In this document: positions 16,697-26,172 of the stretch, in pieces
Numbering within the stretch: the first letter of the stretch is position 1
Layout of the letters: each line of letters opens with the position of its first letter
Notes under the pieces: generated by a model
What the model was told of the DNA's origin: nothing
The model's database searches: none
What the model saw: only the letters and a program-made list of their open reading frames with translations
From: Candidatus Abzuiibacterium crystallinum
GTDB lineage: Bacteria > Omnitrophota > Omnitrophia > Omnitrophales > Abzuiibacteriaceae
Reading direction: 5' to 3'
Assembly (NCBI GenBank): GCA_002787155.1
Contig: PCVY01000053.1
Span: 1 to 51,021, forward strand
DNA length: 51,021 nt
Program-made: the position numbers and the translations under genes

Positions 16697-16969
16697 ATGA
16701 CAAAGAAAGACATTGTAATGAAGATCTCCAATGAAACAAACCTCACTCAAATTGACGTCAAAAAAATCGTTCAACGAACACTCGACACAATCTTAGAAGC
16801 GCTTGAACGAGGTGAGACGGTTGAGTTGAGGAACTTTGGTGTCTTCAAAGTGAAAAATCGTCGAGGCCGCCTAGGTCGAAATCCTCGCACAGGACAAGAA
16901 GTTCAAGTACCTGAGAAGAAAGTGGTTGTCTTCAAACCGGGTATGGTTTTAAAACACAAAGTCAAGTAA
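16697..16969 (+). CDS. HU/IHF-family nucleoid protein
   Basis: The 90-residue protein matches HU: TKKDIVMKISNETNLTQIDV at the N-terminus, the helical core TLDTILEALERGETVELRNFG, and the DNA-binding arm signature GRNPRTGQEV. It bends and compacts DNA as a dimer. A near-perfect GGAGGTGA (16684-16691) fixes the ATG at 16697, giving the family N-terminus. Its own consensus promoter lies upstream, and a cold-shock gene follows after 12 bases, so both are probably abundant proteins expressed together. Whether it is an HU or an IHF-type subunit is not decided here. Confidence 0.95.
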   Translation: MTKKDIVMKISNETNLTQIDVKKIVQRTLDTILEALERGETVELRNFGVFKVKNRRGRLGRNPRTGQEVQVPEKKVVVFKPGMVLKHKVK

Positions 16970-16981
16970 GCGGGGGTTAAG

Positions 16982-17212
16982 ATGGCAGAGAAGGGCAAAG
17001 TAAAGTGGTTTTCGAATGTAAAGGGTTATGGCTTCATTGAAAAAGAAGGCAGTGAACAAGACGTTTTCGTTCATTATTCTTCCATTCAAGGCGATGGATA
17101 TAAAACTTTAAAAGAAGGCGACGGCGTCACTTTTGAGATAGGTCAAGGTGAAAAAGGTCCGCTCGCGACCAATGTATTGCGGGAAAAGAAAGTCGAAGCT
17201 GAAAAGAAGTAA
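16982..17212 (+). CDS. Cold-shock domain protein (CspA family)
   Basis: This 76-residue single-stranded nucleic-acid-binding protein has both RNA-binding motifs: KGYGFIE (RNP1) and DVFVHYSSI (RNP2). It also has the usual GKVKWFS start and a GPLATNV strand. A lysine/glutamate tail extends past the domain. GGGGG eight bases before the ATG supports the start. It follows HU in the same transcript and precedes a factor-independent terminator. It acts as an RNA chaperone in the cytosol. Confidence 0.95.
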   Translation: MAEKGKVKWFSNVKGYGFIEKEGSEQDVFVHYSSIQGDGYKTLKEGDGVTFEIGQGEKGPLATNVLREKKVEAEKK

Positions 17213-17235
17213 TTCTTTTAAACCGATTGACATTC

Positions 17236-17281
17236 AAAGGTCGGGGCGAGTGTTGAACTTGCCCTGACCTTTTCCTTTTTT
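17236..17281 (+). terminator. Factor-independent terminator after the HU-csp pair
   Basis: AAAGGTC (17236-17242) pairs with GACCTTT (17266-17272), and an inner GGGC pairs with GCCC. The stem is followed by TCCTTTTTT, whose last base touches the rsmE start codon. Confidence 0.85.
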
Positions 17282-18037
17282 ATGGCAAAAACCCTCAGAC
17301 GTTTTTTTATCCCTGCAGTGATTCAACCTGATCAAAAAGTAGTCAGTTTAGACCCGCAAGAAACTCATCATTTAAAGCATGTGCTGCGACTCAAATCGGG
17401 TGAAGCGTGTTTGGTTTTTGATCCGGCAGGAAACGAGTGGGAAGGCCGGATTAGAGAGGCTCCTTCTAATCAAAAAACCGCTTCCATTGAATTGCTCGCG
17501 CAAATAACACGGAAACACCAGGCCGGTGACGGGCTGAAATTAACGGTTGCTCAAGCTATCCCGCAGCGTGGTAAAATAGACGCCATTATTGAAAAGGCAG
17601 TTGAATTGGGCGTTGATCGCCTCATTCCCATGGTCTCGGAACGGACGGTTGTCCGCTTTAAACCGGATGTTTTAAATCGAGTCATCAGACGATGGGGAAA
17701 GATTGTGCGTGTCGCACAAAAACAATCAGGGTCGCCGGTGCCGACTCTGGTGACCCGGCCTAGTTCATTTGATGAAGTATTGACTGCCATGCAAAGCTTG
17801 GATGTCTGCTTCATTTGTGATCCGAATGCGGAAAATTCGCTCAAAGATGTTCTTGATCAGATACAATCTCATCGAGATATCAGAGCAGGTCTTCTCATCG
17901 GTCCCGAAGGGGGATTTAGTGCGAAAGAATTGACGAAAGCTAAAAAACAGAACATGGTACCTGTTAAATTAGATTCTCATGTCTTAAGAACCGACACGGC
18001 ATTTGTGGCGGTTGTTAGTGTCATTTTATTCTCATGA
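17282..18037 (+). CDS. rsmE: 16S rRNA m3U1498 methyltransferase
   Basis: RsmE methylates U1498 of 16S rRNA. The sequence has the N-terminal RRFFIP, THHLKHVLRLK, EKAVELGVDRLIPM, and the SPOUT knot motifs LLIGPEGGFS and LRTDTA, where SAM binds. At 251 residues it is complete. The ATG directly follows the uridine tract of a terminator, with no ribosome-binding site, so expression probably needs read-through or a promoter not recognised here. The stop overlaps the mtaB start by four bases. Confidence 0.93.
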   Translation: MAKTLRRFFIPAVIQPDQKVVSLDPQETHHLKHVLRLKSGEACLVFDPAGNEWEGRIREAPSNQKTASIELLAQITRKHQAGDGLKLTVAQAIPQRGKIDAIIEKAVELGVDRLIPMVSERTVVRFKPDVLNRVIRRWGKIVRVAQKQSGSPVPTLVTRPSSFDEVLTAMQSLDVCFICDPNAENSLKDVLDQIQSHRDIRAGLLIGPEGGFSAKELTKAKKQNMVPVKLDSHVLRTDTAFVAVVSVILFS

Positions 18038-19356
18038 TCAATCGTTCAAACGATACAAAAAAGCAAAAAGTTAAATTCTTGACGCTGGGTTGCCGCCTCA
18101 ACCAATATGAGACGCAAGCCATGCGGGAAGATTTGTGGGGGGCAGGTTTTGAAAAAGCAAAACCCGGTGAAAAAGCAGATGTTTTTGTCATTAATACCTG
18201 CACCGTGACGGTTGATGCCGACCGGGAAAGCAGGTATTTAATTCGTAAGTGCCATCGTGAAAATCCGAATGCTAAAATCGTCGTGACAGGATGTTATGTC
18301 GAACGGGACTCCAAAACCATCGAAGCCATTCCGGGCGTGACACACGTTCTCCCGAATCGTTACAAGTCCGATCTAGCACAAGTATTAGACAGCTGCACCC
18401 AGCTTTCATTCGAATCACAAGCTTTGCCCCACCGATCAAAAGCAGAATTTACACCCCTCAATATTTCCCAATTTGAAGGACGGCAACGTGCCCATATCAA
18501 AATTCAAGACGGCTGTAATCATGCCTGCTCGTTTTGCAAAGTGGTGCTGGTGCGCGGTAAATCACGCAGCCGCGCTTTAGAAGAAATAGTCAAAGAGGCT
18601 GAACGGTTACGCGGTCATGGATACCGGGAAATTGTTTTAACAGGCGTTCAATTGGGTGCGTATGGTTTTGATTTGTCACCTTCTGTCGGCTTAAAACGTG
18701 TTCTTGAATCTCTTATTTCGGTAGATGGGATTGAACGAATTCGATTAAGCTCGATTGAGCCAACGGATGTCACTGATGATCTTATTCAATGCATAGGCGA
18801 ATATCCCCAGATATGCCCCCATCTGCATATTCCGCTTCAAAGCGGGTCGGATCAGATTTTACGCGGCATGAATCGCCGTTATGACCGTCAATTTTACATG
18901 AATTTAATCAAACGCATTCGAGGCTGTGTCCCTCAGTTTATTTTGACGAGTGATGTCATGGTGGGATTCCCGGGCGAGACGGATCGACACTTCGAAGAGA
19001 CTGTTGAAGTCATTTTAAAAACAGAGCCTTTCAAACTGCATATTTTTCCTTACAGCCCCCGGGAAGGCACGCGTGCTTCCCAGATGGGCTCTGTTGATTT
19101 GGCGGCACAGAAGCGCCGCATGAATGTTTTATTTGCTTTGGAAAAAAAATTACAAGAGAAAGTCTTGGAGCAATTTTTAGGAAAACCATTGGAAGTTTTA
19201 ATTGAATCGCAAACAGATGAGGCATGGTTGGAAGGACGGGCAAGTAATTATCTGCCGATTCGTTTTCCTCGTCGCCCGAACCTTCGTGTCAGTGATACCG
19301 TCCGGGTGATTTCGGATCGGATGGAAGAAAATATTTTAATTGGTCAACCGCTCTAA
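18034..19356 (+). CDS. mtaB: tRNA t6A37 methylthiotransferase MtaB
   Basis: This radical-SAM methylthiotransferase adds a methylthio group to t6A at tRNA position 37. The N-terminal UPF0004 domain has cysteines in LGCRLNQYE, NTCTVT and TGCYVE for the auxiliary cluster. The radical-SAM triad is in DGCNHACSFCKV. MtaB is favoured over MiaB by the 'LGCRLNQYE' start and the general layout. The C-terminal part (from QFLGKPLEVLIE) looks like a TRAM domain. At 440 residues it is complete and is translationally coupled to rsmE, making a small RNA-modification operon. Confidence 0.92.
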   Translation: MINRSNDTKKQKVKFLTLGCRLNQYETQAMREDLWGAGFEKAKPGEKADVFVINTCTVTVDADRESRYLIRKCHRENPNAKIVVTGCYVERDSKTIEAIPGVTHVLPNRYKSDLAQVLDSCTQLSFESQALPHRSKAEFTPLNISQFEGRQRAHIKIQDGCNHACSFCKVVLVRGKSRSRALEEIVKEAERLRGHGYREIVLTGVQLGAYGFDLSPSVGLKRVLESLISVDGIERIRLSSIEPTDVTDDLIQCIGEYPQICPHLHIPLQSGSDQILRGMNRRYDRQFYMNLIKRIRGCVPQFILTSDVMVGFPGETDRHFEETVEVILKTEPFKLHIFPYSPREGTRASQMGSVDLAAQKRRMNVLFALEKKLQEKVLEQFLGKPLEVLIESQTDEAWLEGRASNYLPIRFPRRPNLRVSDTVRVISDRMEENILIGQPL

Positions 19357-19370
19357 TCGGGAGAAATAGC

Positions 19371-19967
19371 ATGGAAAAAGAACAGGCAGTTCATGCGCTA
19401 AAAGTGGCAAATGATGTGGTAACGCATTTTGGCTTACTGGACCTTATTTTCTTAACTGTTCTTTTGATTGGATTGTTACACGGCTACCGAAAAGGTTTTG
19501 CAGGTATTTTTGGCAAGCTTTTTCGGTTGATGTGTGTGGTGACAGTTACTTTGGAATATTTTCATCCGATTGCGAATTTGGTCAACATCAAATCGGAAGT
19601 TTGGCTCTATCTTTATCATTTAGTTGTTTTCTTGAGTTTAACGATCGTTTCATTTTTTGCCGCTAAATTGATCGTCGATTTATTGGGAAAGATCATCAAC
19701 ATCCAATTCACGGATTTATTAGATAAGTTATGCGGCGCATTTACAGGTGCGGCATTTTATATTTTACTTCTTTCCTTCCTGTCTTATATGATCTTATTAA
19801 TACCCAATCAATGGCTGCACGACACGTTTGAAAAAAATAATTTATCAGGGCCTTTCCTCATGCAAACTGCCGGAGAAGTGCAAGGTCTGATGAGATTTTG
19901 TATTCCGGAACCTATTCGAGGAGAGCGCTATAACGTGATGGAAAAGAAAGAGGAAAAATCCCATTAA
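19371..19967 (+). CDS. CvpA-family membrane protein
   Basis: The 198-residue protein has four hydrophobic helices: LLDLIFLTVLLIGLLHGY, a second around FRLMCVVTVTLEYF, LYHLVVFLSLTIVSFFAAKL, and a fourth around FYILLLSFLSYMILLIP. It also has the CvpA hallmark GYRKGF after helix 1. CvpA proteins are inner-membrane proteins linked in enterobacteria to colicin V and bile resistance; their biochemical role is unclear. GGGAGA precedes the ATG. It follows mtaB by 14 bases. Family call is good, function unknown. Confidence 0.8.
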   Translation: MEKEQAVHALKVANDVVTHFGLLDLIFLTVLLIGLLHGYRKGFAGIFGKLFRLMCVVTVTLEYFHPIANLVNIKSEVWLYLYHLVVFLSLTIVSFFAAKLIVDLLGKIINIQFTDLLDKLCGAFTGAAFYILLLSFLSYMILLIPNQWLHDTFEKNNLSGPFLMQTAGEVQGLMRFCIPEPIRGERYNVMEKKEEKSH

Positions 19968-19989
19968 AGTACTCGCATCGGCGTGCGCT

Positions 19990-20559
19990 GTGCTTGATAG
20001 ATCGTTTTACGAACGTGATACGCGTGTCGTGGCGATTGAATTAATCGGTAAAATACTCGTTTTTTCAAATGCGCGGTTAACGATCAAAGGCAGAATTGTT
20101 GAGACGGAAGCATATTTTGGTTCTCAGGATCCGGCCAGTCATGCTTATCACGGCCGCACACCTCGTAATCAAGTGATGTTTGGTCCGCCGGGGTTTAGCT
20201 ATGTTTATTTCACTTATGGTTTTCACCATTGCTTTAATGTGGTGACGGAGAAAGAAGGTACGGCGGGTGCTGTGTTAATTCGCGCGCTCGAACCGTTGGA
20301 AGGCATTGACGTGATGAAGGAACGCCGGCAAACGCAAGATATAGAGAATTTAACCAGCGGCCCGGGCAAATTAACCCAAGCGTTTGGCTTAACGCGTGAT
20401 TATTCGGGCCTTGATTTAACGGGTCAACAGCTTTTTCTCGAAGGGGAAGTTTGCGAACAAACAAGCACCATTCAAGCAACGCCCCGTATTGGCATCAAGA
20501 AGGCAACCAAGGCTTTATACCGGTTTATTTTGAAAGATTCACCTTATGTATCCATTTAA
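19990..20559 (+). CDS. 3-methyladenine DNA glycosylase (MPG/AAG type)
   Basis: The enzyme excises alkylated purines in base-excision repair. Family motifs are GRIVETEAYFG (with the catalytic Glu), DPASHAYHGRTPRNQVMFGPPG, YVYFTYGFHHCFNVV and LTSGPGKLTQAFG. At 189 residues it is complete. It starts with GTG at 19990 because no in-frame ATG precedes the conserved LDRSFYERDT. The ribosome site is weak. It belongs to the same strand run as the CvpA gene and dnaG but has no sequence of its own that indicates regulation. Confidence 0.93.
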   Translation: MLDRSFYERDTRVVAIELIGKILVFSNARLTIKGRIVETEAYFGSQDPASHAYHGRTPRNQVMFGPPGFSYVYFTYGFHHCFNVVTEKEGTAGAVLIRALEPLEGIDVMKERRQTQDIENLTSGPGKLTQAFGLTRDYSGLDLTGQQLFLEGEVCEQTSTIQATPRIGIKKATKALYRFILKDSPYVSI

Positions 20560-20576
20560 TCTAGGAGACTGCCCCA

Positions 20577-22361
20577 TTGGCTTATGATGCGCGCGTGATC
20601 GAAGAACTGCATTCGCTCAACGACATCGTTGATGTGATTTCAAGCTACATACCTTTGAAACGTGCGGGGCGGGCTTTCAAAGCTTGCTGCCCGTTTCACC
20701 AGGAAAAAACGCCTTCTTTTCACGTCAATCCGGAAAGACAGATTTTTCACTGTTTTGGTTGCAGCGAAGGCGGGGATGTCATTGCCTTTGTGATGAAATA
20801 TGAAAAACTGAGTTTTCCTGAAGCAGTTCAATTGCTGGCAAGGCGCGCCAACATGATATTGCCTGAATCGTCATCAGAGAAATCTGAAAAAAGTTTGGCC
20901 AATGTTTTTTATGAAATTTATGACGCAGCACAAGCGTTTTATCATCATCAATTTCTTAAGTCCGATGTTGCTTCATCCGCCAGAGCTTATTGGAAATCGC
21001 GGGGCTTTGGCGGCGAAGAAGCCAAGGCGTTTGGCATTGGATATGCGGCGCCTGATTGGCAGTTATTGTTGAATCATTTAACAGGCAAAGGTTTTCGGCA
21101 AGATGTTTTGGTGAAAAGCGGTGTCATCGCCAAGTCCAATCAAGGCCGGTTCTACGATTGGTTTCGCCACAGGCTGATTTTCCCCATTCGCAATACACAA
21201 GGCCGGGTCATCGCTTTTGGCGGCAGGGTCTTGAACGATGAAATGCCGAAATATTTAAACTCTCCGGAAACCGATATCTTTAAAAAAAGACGTGAATTCT
21301 ATGGGTTACATTTGGCAAAGAAAGCATTGGTCGCACAAGGCGCTCATCGTTATATTTTAATTACGGAAGGTTACATGGATTGCATCCAGCTGCAAGCGGC
21401 CGGTTTCCTCAATACAGTGGCAACGCTTGGAACGGCACTCACCGAAGAACATGTGAGAATTTTAAAACGTTTTGCGGATGAAGCCGTTTTAGTTTACGAC
21501 GGTGACCGGGCAGGGGAACAAGCCGCTTTGAGAAGCCTTGATATTTTCTTGACGGAAGGCTTGAGTGCGCGGGTGATTGGTTTACCGCACGGTCTTGATC
21601 CGGATGATTTTATTAGAAAACATGGCAAAGAAGCATTTGCCGAACAAATTAAACAAGCGCAAGATGTTTTTGATTTTAAGTTACAGGCGTTATTAAAACG
21701 CTACAGCAAAACGGATTCGTCCGGTTTACTAAAAATTACGAGCGAGTTCCTGGATACCCTCAGTAAAATTAATCATCAAGTATTGTTAGATCGTTATGTC
21801 AGGCGGTTAGCAGGCGTGTTGGGCGTGGAAGAGCGGTCGCTTCGGATTGAACTGGATAAGTTAAAATCAAAACAGAAAGTCAGTATTGTACGCAATGCCC
21901 CAACCATCAAACCAAAAGCCGCCGAACCGCCTTATGAGAAACTCTTGTTGAGTTATATTTTACATTATCCCCCGTACTTTGCGGAGTTCAAACAAACGTT
22001 GCCGCATTATCAGTTTCAAGGCGAGTTAAGCCGCGAATTATTTCAATCCATTGCTGAGGCATTGCTGGAAGATGCAGGTCACTTTTCAGGATCTCGTTTC
22101 ATTAGCCAGCTTCCCAATTCATCGCTTCAGAAGTTTGTCAGTGAATTGTTGGTGGATGAATGGAGTGAAAAGGACCGTGAAAAAGGGTTCCGCGACTGCA
22201 TTTTAAAGATGCAGCAGGTGGTTTTTAATCAAAACCTCCAAGATCTGCGTCATCGAATAGGCGATGCGGAACAGGCCGGTAATCAAGATTTAGTTGCTGC
22301 CTTAATGCAGGAATATAAGGAGTTATTAGCCTGTTCCAAGGTCAAAAGTCCTCCCGCCTAA
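20577..22361 (+). CDS. dnaG: DNA primase
   Basis: DnaG makes the RNA primers for replication. The CHC2 zinc finger is CCPFHQEKTPSF ... FHCFGCSEGG (residues about 37-65). The catalytic core has FGGRVLNDE and the TOPRIM ITEGYMDCI, with a downstream VYDGDRAGEQA. The C-terminal 170 residues are the helicase-interacting domain. At 594 residues it is ordinary. The start is TTG at 20577, with AGGAGA at 20563-20568 making it credible. It stands directly before rpoD, as in the classical macromolecular synthesis cluster. Confidence 0.96.
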   Translation: MAYDARVIEELHSLNDIVDVISSYIPLKRAGRAFKACCPFHQEKTPSFHVNPERQIFHCFGCSEGGDVIAFVMKYEKLSFPEAVQLLARRANMILPESSSEKSEKSLANVFYEIYDAAQAFYHHQFLKSDVASSARAYWKSRGFGGEEAKAFGIGYAAPDWQLLLNHLTGKGFRQDVLVKSGVIAKSNQGRFYDWFRHRLIFPIRNTQGRVIAFGGRVLNDEMPKYLNSPETDIFKKRREFYGLHLAKKALVAQGAHRYILITEGYMDCIQLQAAGFLNTVATLGTALTEEHVRILKRFADEAVLVYDGDRAGEQAALRSLDIFLTEGLSARVIGLPHGLDPDDFIRKHGKEAFAEQIKQAQDVFDFKLQALLKRYSKTDSSGLLKITSEFLDTLSKINHQVLLDRYVRRLAGVLGVEERSLRIELDKLKSKQKVSIVRNAPTIKPKAAEPPYEKLLLSYILHYPPYFAEFKQTLPHYQFQGELSRELFQSIAEALLEDAGHFSGSRFISQLPNSSLQKFVSELLVDEWSEKDREKGFRDCILKMQQVVFNQNLQDLRHRIGDAEQAGNQDLVAALMQEYKELLACSKVKSPPA

Positions 22362-22370
22362 AAAATACTA

Positions 22371-22399
22371 CTGACGTTGTACGCCGCTTGTGTTATAAT
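22371..22399 (+). promoter_or_regulatory. Promoter for rpoD
   Basis: CTGACG (22371-22376), 17-base spacer and consensus TATAAT (22394-22399). The predicted start is near 22406, which makes an ATG at 22471 more plausible than the TTG at 22420. Confidence 0.65.
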
Positions 22400-22470
22400 T
22401 CGCGCTTTGTCTGCGGTCCTTGCGTAACTTCTTGGCTGAATGCAATTTAGGGAAAAAATTGGGCGTGAGA

Positions 22471-24231
22471 ATGAAAAGAAAAGCATCCAAAATTAAACGG
22501 AAGAAAAAAAAGCTCAAAGCTGTCAAAAAACGCACTAAAAGTGCTTGGAAGCAAAAAATTAAGAAATTAAAGCCGGCACCCCGCTTAAAAACCGCCGGTA
22601 ACCCCTCTGCTAAAGGCATGGTTTTTAACAGCCAGCAAGACACGCGCGACAAAGAATCCTCACCGCAACCGTTAAGTAAAAAAGAAAAAGACTCCATCGG
22701 GAAATTTATTGCTCTTGGTAAGAAACAAGGTTATCTGACTTATGAGCAAATCAATAATTTGTTACCGCCTGAGATTACCGAATCCGAAAAAATTGAAGGC
22801 GTCATTGCTGCGCTCAATGAAAGCGCCATCGAAATTACCTCAACACCTATTCATCAGGAACGCAACGGCAGTAAAACAGAAGCCGGCAAAAAAGAAAAGG
22901 CCAAAGACGAATCGAGAGAAGCCGGCGATGAGTATGAGAAAGGCCGCATGGATGACCCGGTTCGATTGTATTTGCGGCAGATGGGTCAAATTCCGCTTTT
23001 AACACGCTCACAAGAAATTGAACTTGCCAAACGCATTGAAGCTGCTGAAAACGATCTGAAGAAGGCCGTTTATGAAATGCCGACGGTTCGAGGCGAAGTT
23101 TTAAATTTGGTTAATCAAATCCTGAATGGGGAAGTGAGTTTAGAATCCATTATTGAAGAGGACGAAGAAGATAAACTCATGGTGACCAAACGGCAGCTCA
23201 AAGGTTTAACCCGCCGCTTGAGGGCATCCCGTAAAGGCTCTCACAACGTGTCCCTTTTGATGCAGTTTAATTTGCACATTGCCATTGTTGAGCAAATTAT
23301 CCGAATTATCAAACGTAAGCTTAGGATACTTGAGCGTAATCGTCAGCTGCTGAGCCGTACCAAAACACAAAAAGTGCGGGGCCAGAAAAGCCGTTTCCTC
23401 GAAGAAAATAGAGCCATCCTTCGTGATTTGGCGCAGCCCGAGAAAAAAGTACATGAACAAATGAAACTGGTGCAGCGCCGTGAAAGAGAATTGGCCAAAG
23501 CCAAGAAACTGCTGACAGCCGCTAACCTTCGATTGGTTGTCAGTATTGCCAAGAAATATACCAACAGAGGACTTTCGTTCTTGGATCTCATTCAAGAAGG
23601 CAACATTGGTTTGATGAAAGCAGTTGATAAGTTTGAGTATAAGCGCGGTTATAAGTTTTCGACTTATGCGACCTGGTGGATCCGTCAAGCGATCACGCGC
23701 TCGATTGCTGATCAAGCGCGTACTATTCGTATTCCGGTACACATGATTGAGACCATCAATAAATTTTTCCGCGCGTCCCGTCACCTGGTGCAAGAGACCG
23801 GGCGTGAGCCAACTCCGGAAGAAGTGGCGCGTGTCATGAAAATGCCGCTCGATAAAGTAAAAGGTATTTTAAAGATTGCCCAAGAACCGATCAGTTTGCA
23901 GACACCTATTGGTGATGAGGGTGATACACAATTTGGCGATTTTATCGAAGATAAATCGGCGATTTCACCTGCGAACGCCACTGCCTATTCCATGCTTAAA
24001 GAGCAAATGGATGATGTGCTTGAGACATTGACGGAACGGGAAGAAAAAGTTCTCAGACTTCGTTTTGGCATTGGCGACGGTTATCCGCGCACTTTAGAGG
24101 AAGTCGGTCAAATTTTTAATGTGACACGTGAGCGGGTCAGGCAAATTGAAGCCAAAGCGCTCCGTAAATTGAGACATCCGACGCGCTCCCGCAAGTTAAA
24201 GAATTTCTTGGATATCAAGCTCAGCGATTAA
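22471..24231 (+). CDS. rpoD: RNA polymerase primary sigma factor
   Basis: This is the housekeeping sigma-70. A very lysine-rich N-terminal tail (first 50 residues) precedes region 1.1 ([20 protein letters not shown]). Region 1.2 is [17 protein letters not shown]. Region 2 contains [14 protein letters not shown] and [13 protein letters not shown]. Region 3 contains [13 protein letters not shown]. Region 4.2 is [20 protein letters not shown]. The non-conserved region between 1.2 and 2 is moderate. At 586 residues it is complete. I choose ATG 22471 over TTG 22420 because of the promoter position. The intact region 2.4/4.2 sequence fits the TTGACA/TATAAT-like promoters seen elsewhere in this window. 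Confidence 0.95.
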   Translation: MKRKASKIKRKKKKLKAVKKRTKSAWKQKIKKLKPAPRLKTAGNPSAKGMVFNSQQDTRDKESSPQPLSKKEKDSIGKFIALGKKQGYLTYEQINNLLPPEITESEKIEGVIAALNESAIEITSTPIHQERNGSKTEAGKKEKAKDESREAGDEYEKGRMDDPVRLYLRQMGQIPLLTRSQEIELAKRIEAAENDLKKAVYEMPTVRGEVLNLVNQILNGEVSLESIIEEDEEDKLMVTKRQLKGLTRRLRASRKGSHNVSLLMQFNLHIAIVEQIIRIIKRKLRILERNRQLLSRTKTQKVRGQKSRFLEENRAILRDLAQPEKKVHEQMKLVQRRERELAKAKKLLTAANLRLVVSIAKKYTNRGLSFLDLIQEGNIGLMKAVDKFEYKRGYKFSTYATWWIRQAITRSIADQARTIRIPVHMIETINKFFRASRHLVQETGREPTPEEVARVMKMPLDKVKGILKIAQEPISLQTPIGDEGDTQFGDFIEDKSAISPANATAYSMLKEQMDDVLETLTEREEKVLRLRFGIGDGYPRTLEEVGQIFNVTRERVRQIEAKALRKLRHPTRSRKLKNFLDIKLSD

Positions 24232-24267
24232 TTGATTGCCGAGTTGGTTAGCCGTTGTCATCTGTAG

Positions 24268-24296
24268 TTGAAAACTCCTGCCGCATCCTTTAGAAT
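24268..24296 (+). promoter_or_regulatory. Promoter of the arsenosugar-type operon
   Basis: TTGAAA (24268-24273), 17-base spacer, TAGAAT (24291-24296). The predicted transcript start, about 24303, is within two or three bases of the first ATG, so the mRNA may be leaderless. Confidence 0.55.
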
Positions 24297-24304
24297 TTCC
24301 TTCT

Positions 24305-24961
24305 ATGGGACATAGCCTTTCAGCCAAGTCTTTATGCGCCGGTATTCACAAACCTTGCCAGGTACTTTTTTTTGTTAAATTTCCGCAACCCGGACATGTT
24401 AAAACACGCTTAGCACGTTCAATTGGCGCCGAAAAAGCCGCTCAAACATACCGATTACTCGCAGAAGCCAATTGGCTGCAACTCAAATCAATTCAGGGCA
24501 TGAACGTTCACGCGCAAATTTTGTATGATCCGACACATTCGCTTGAATCCTTCAAAAGTTGGTTAGGGGAAAAAGAGACCCACTATGAAGCTCAAAGAGG
24601 TCGTGACTTAGGTGAACGGCTTCAAAATGCAATTGCAGGTGCGTTTCGTTCCGGCGTCCAAAAAGTCCTGGTGGTCGGTAGTGATACCATCAATTTGCAA
24701 AGCTGTTTATTGCGAACGAGTTTGGAAGTTCTGCACTGTTATGATGTGGTGCTGGGTCCGGCAAAAGACGGGGGATATTATCTGATTGGAATGAAATCAT
24801 TCCACGCCGGTCTTTTTACGGCAATTCATTGGAGTGCGCCGGAGGTGCTCAAAGAGACCGTTGCTCGCATTAAAAAACTTCAATTGTCCTACCAGTTACT
24901 CACCGAGTTGGAAGATTTGGATGACATTGACAATTTAATGACCAAAGGGGGGTTAGCATGA
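24305..24961 (+). CDS. TIGR04282-type (DUF2064) glycosyltransferase, arsenosugar cluster
   Basis: This 218-residue nucleotide-diphospho-sugar transferase-like protein has the DUF2064 landmarks FVKFPQPGHVKTRLA, VVGSDTINL (usually GSDxPxL, so the Pro is replaced) and LGPAKDGGYYLIG. Members of this family repeatedly accompany arsenosugar genes. Only one in-frame start precedes the conserved core, so ATG 24305 is used despite lacking a ribosome site. Its stop overlaps the arsM start by four bases. It may supply or transfer the sugar in arsenosugar synthesis. The exact donor and acceptor are unknown. Confidence 0.82.
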   Translation: MGHSLSAKSLCAGIHKPCQVLFFVKFPQPGHVKTRLARSIGAEKAAQTYRLLAEANWLQLKSIQGMNVHAQILYDPTHSLESFKSWLGEKETHYEAQRGRDLGERLQNAIAGAFRSGVQKVLVVGSDTINLQSCLLRTSLEVLHCYDVVLGPAKDGGYYLIGMKSFHAGLFTAIHWSAPEVLKETVARIKKLQLSYQLLTELEDLDDIDNLMTKGGLA

Positions 24962-26163
24962 CAGTCAAACATAAAAGCCGTTCCCATTTAAGAAACGGAA
25001 AATCAAAAACAAGCACTGCTGATTTGGAAATTCATGTGAAAAAGCGTTATGCCGAAGGGGCTAAAACCAGACAAGCTGAACTTTGTTGCCCCGTGAGCTA
25101 CGATACTCAGCACCTTAAAATGTTGCCCCAGGAAATTATTGAAAAGGATTATGGCTGCGGGGATCCTTCGCGGTATGTCCGTGAAGGCGATCTCGTGTTG
25201 GATTTGGGAAGCGGGGCCGGGAAAATTTGTTATATCGCTTCACAAATTGTTGGCAAGAAAGGCAGGGTGATCGGCGTTGATTTTAATCCGGCCATGTTGA
25301 CGCTGGCACGAAAGTATCAAAGAGAAATGGCGCAAAAATTGGGATATGCCAACGTCCAATTTAAACGAGGCAAGATCCAGGATCTCAAAACGGATCTTGA
25401 TTTAATAGATCGTTACCTGAGCGACCATCCGGTGAAATCCGCAGAAAATTACATGAATTTTGAGGCTGTTAAGAAACGATTAGCGGAAGAGAAGCCATTG
25501 ATTGCGGATGAGTCGGTGACCGTGATCATTTCCAATTGCGTTCTGAATTTGGTGATGCCGAGTGACAAGCAGGCGCTTTTCTCGGAAATGCACCGTGTTC
25601 TCAAAAAAGGCGGGCGTGTGGCAATTTCTGATATTGTCTCAGATGAAATTGTGCCCGAATCGCTAAAGGAAGATCCGGCACTTTGGAGCGGTTGTATTTC
25701 AGGTGCTTTTCAAGAAAGGGAATTCCTTCAGGCTTTTGAAAAAGCCGGTTTTTACGGCATTCAAATTGAGAAAAGAGACGAGAAGCCATGGCGGACGGTC
25801 CAGGGAATCGAATTTCGCTCTGTGACTGTGACGGCTTATAAAGGTAAAGAAGGCCGGTGTTGGGAACGCCATCAAGCCGTGGTATATCGCGGTCCTTGGA
25901 AACAAGTAACGGATGATGATGGGCACGTCTTAAAACGAGGCCTCAGAACAGCCGTGTGTGATAAGACTTTTCAAATCTACGCCAAGGCGCCTTATGCCAA
26001 AGATATGATTTTAATCGAACCTCACAAAACAATTCCCTTGTCGAAAGCAAAGGCCTTCGACTGCCAAAACGGCGCAGAACGTGATCCGCGTACGACCAAA
26101 GGGTTACGGTATCGGGAAACTTCAAGTGCTGTGTCCACTTGTCTAGAAGGAGGTTGTTGTTAA
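24958..26163 (+). CDS. arsM: Arsenite S-adenosylmethionine methyltransferase (arsenosugar type)
   Basis: ArsM methylates As(III) using SAM. The SAM site is VLDLGSGAGKICYIA with VIGVDFNPAML. Likely arsenic-binding cysteines lie in ELCCPVSYD, IISNCVLNL and WSGCISGAF. The C-terminal domain ends in a cysteine cluster, CLEGGCC. At 401 residues it is longer than minimal ArsM and matches the form found beside ArsS. It overlaps the upstream glycosyltransferase by four bases and is followed by arsS after nine bases. This supports a dedicated pathway rather than simple arsenic volatilisation. Confidence 0.88.
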   Translation: MTVKHKSRSHLRNGKSKTSTADLEIHVKKRYAEGAKTRQAELCCPVSYDTQHLKMLPQEIIEKDYGCGDPSRYVREGDLVLDLGSGAGKICYIASQIVGKKGRVIGVDFNPAMLTLARKYQREMAQKLGYANVQFKRGKIQDLKTDLDLIDRYLSDHPVKSAENYMNFEAVKKRLAEEKPLIADESVTVIISNCVLNLVMPSDKQALFSEMHRVLKKGGRVAISDIVSDEIVPESLKEDPALWSGCISGAFQEREFLQAFEKAGFYGIQIEKRDEKPWRTVQGIEFRSVTVTAYKGKEGRCWERHQAVVYRGPWKQVTDDDGHVLKRGLRTAVCDKTFQIYAKAPYAKDMILIEPHKTIPLSKAKAFDCQNGAERDPRTTKGLRYRETSSAVSTCLEGGCC

Positions 26164-26172
26164 AAAGCCGTT

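Noticed and set aside
23206..23793. 195-residue frame on the - strand inside rpoD
   Set aside because: It is the antisense shadow of sigma regions 1.2-3 with cysteine/phenylalanine-rich noise.
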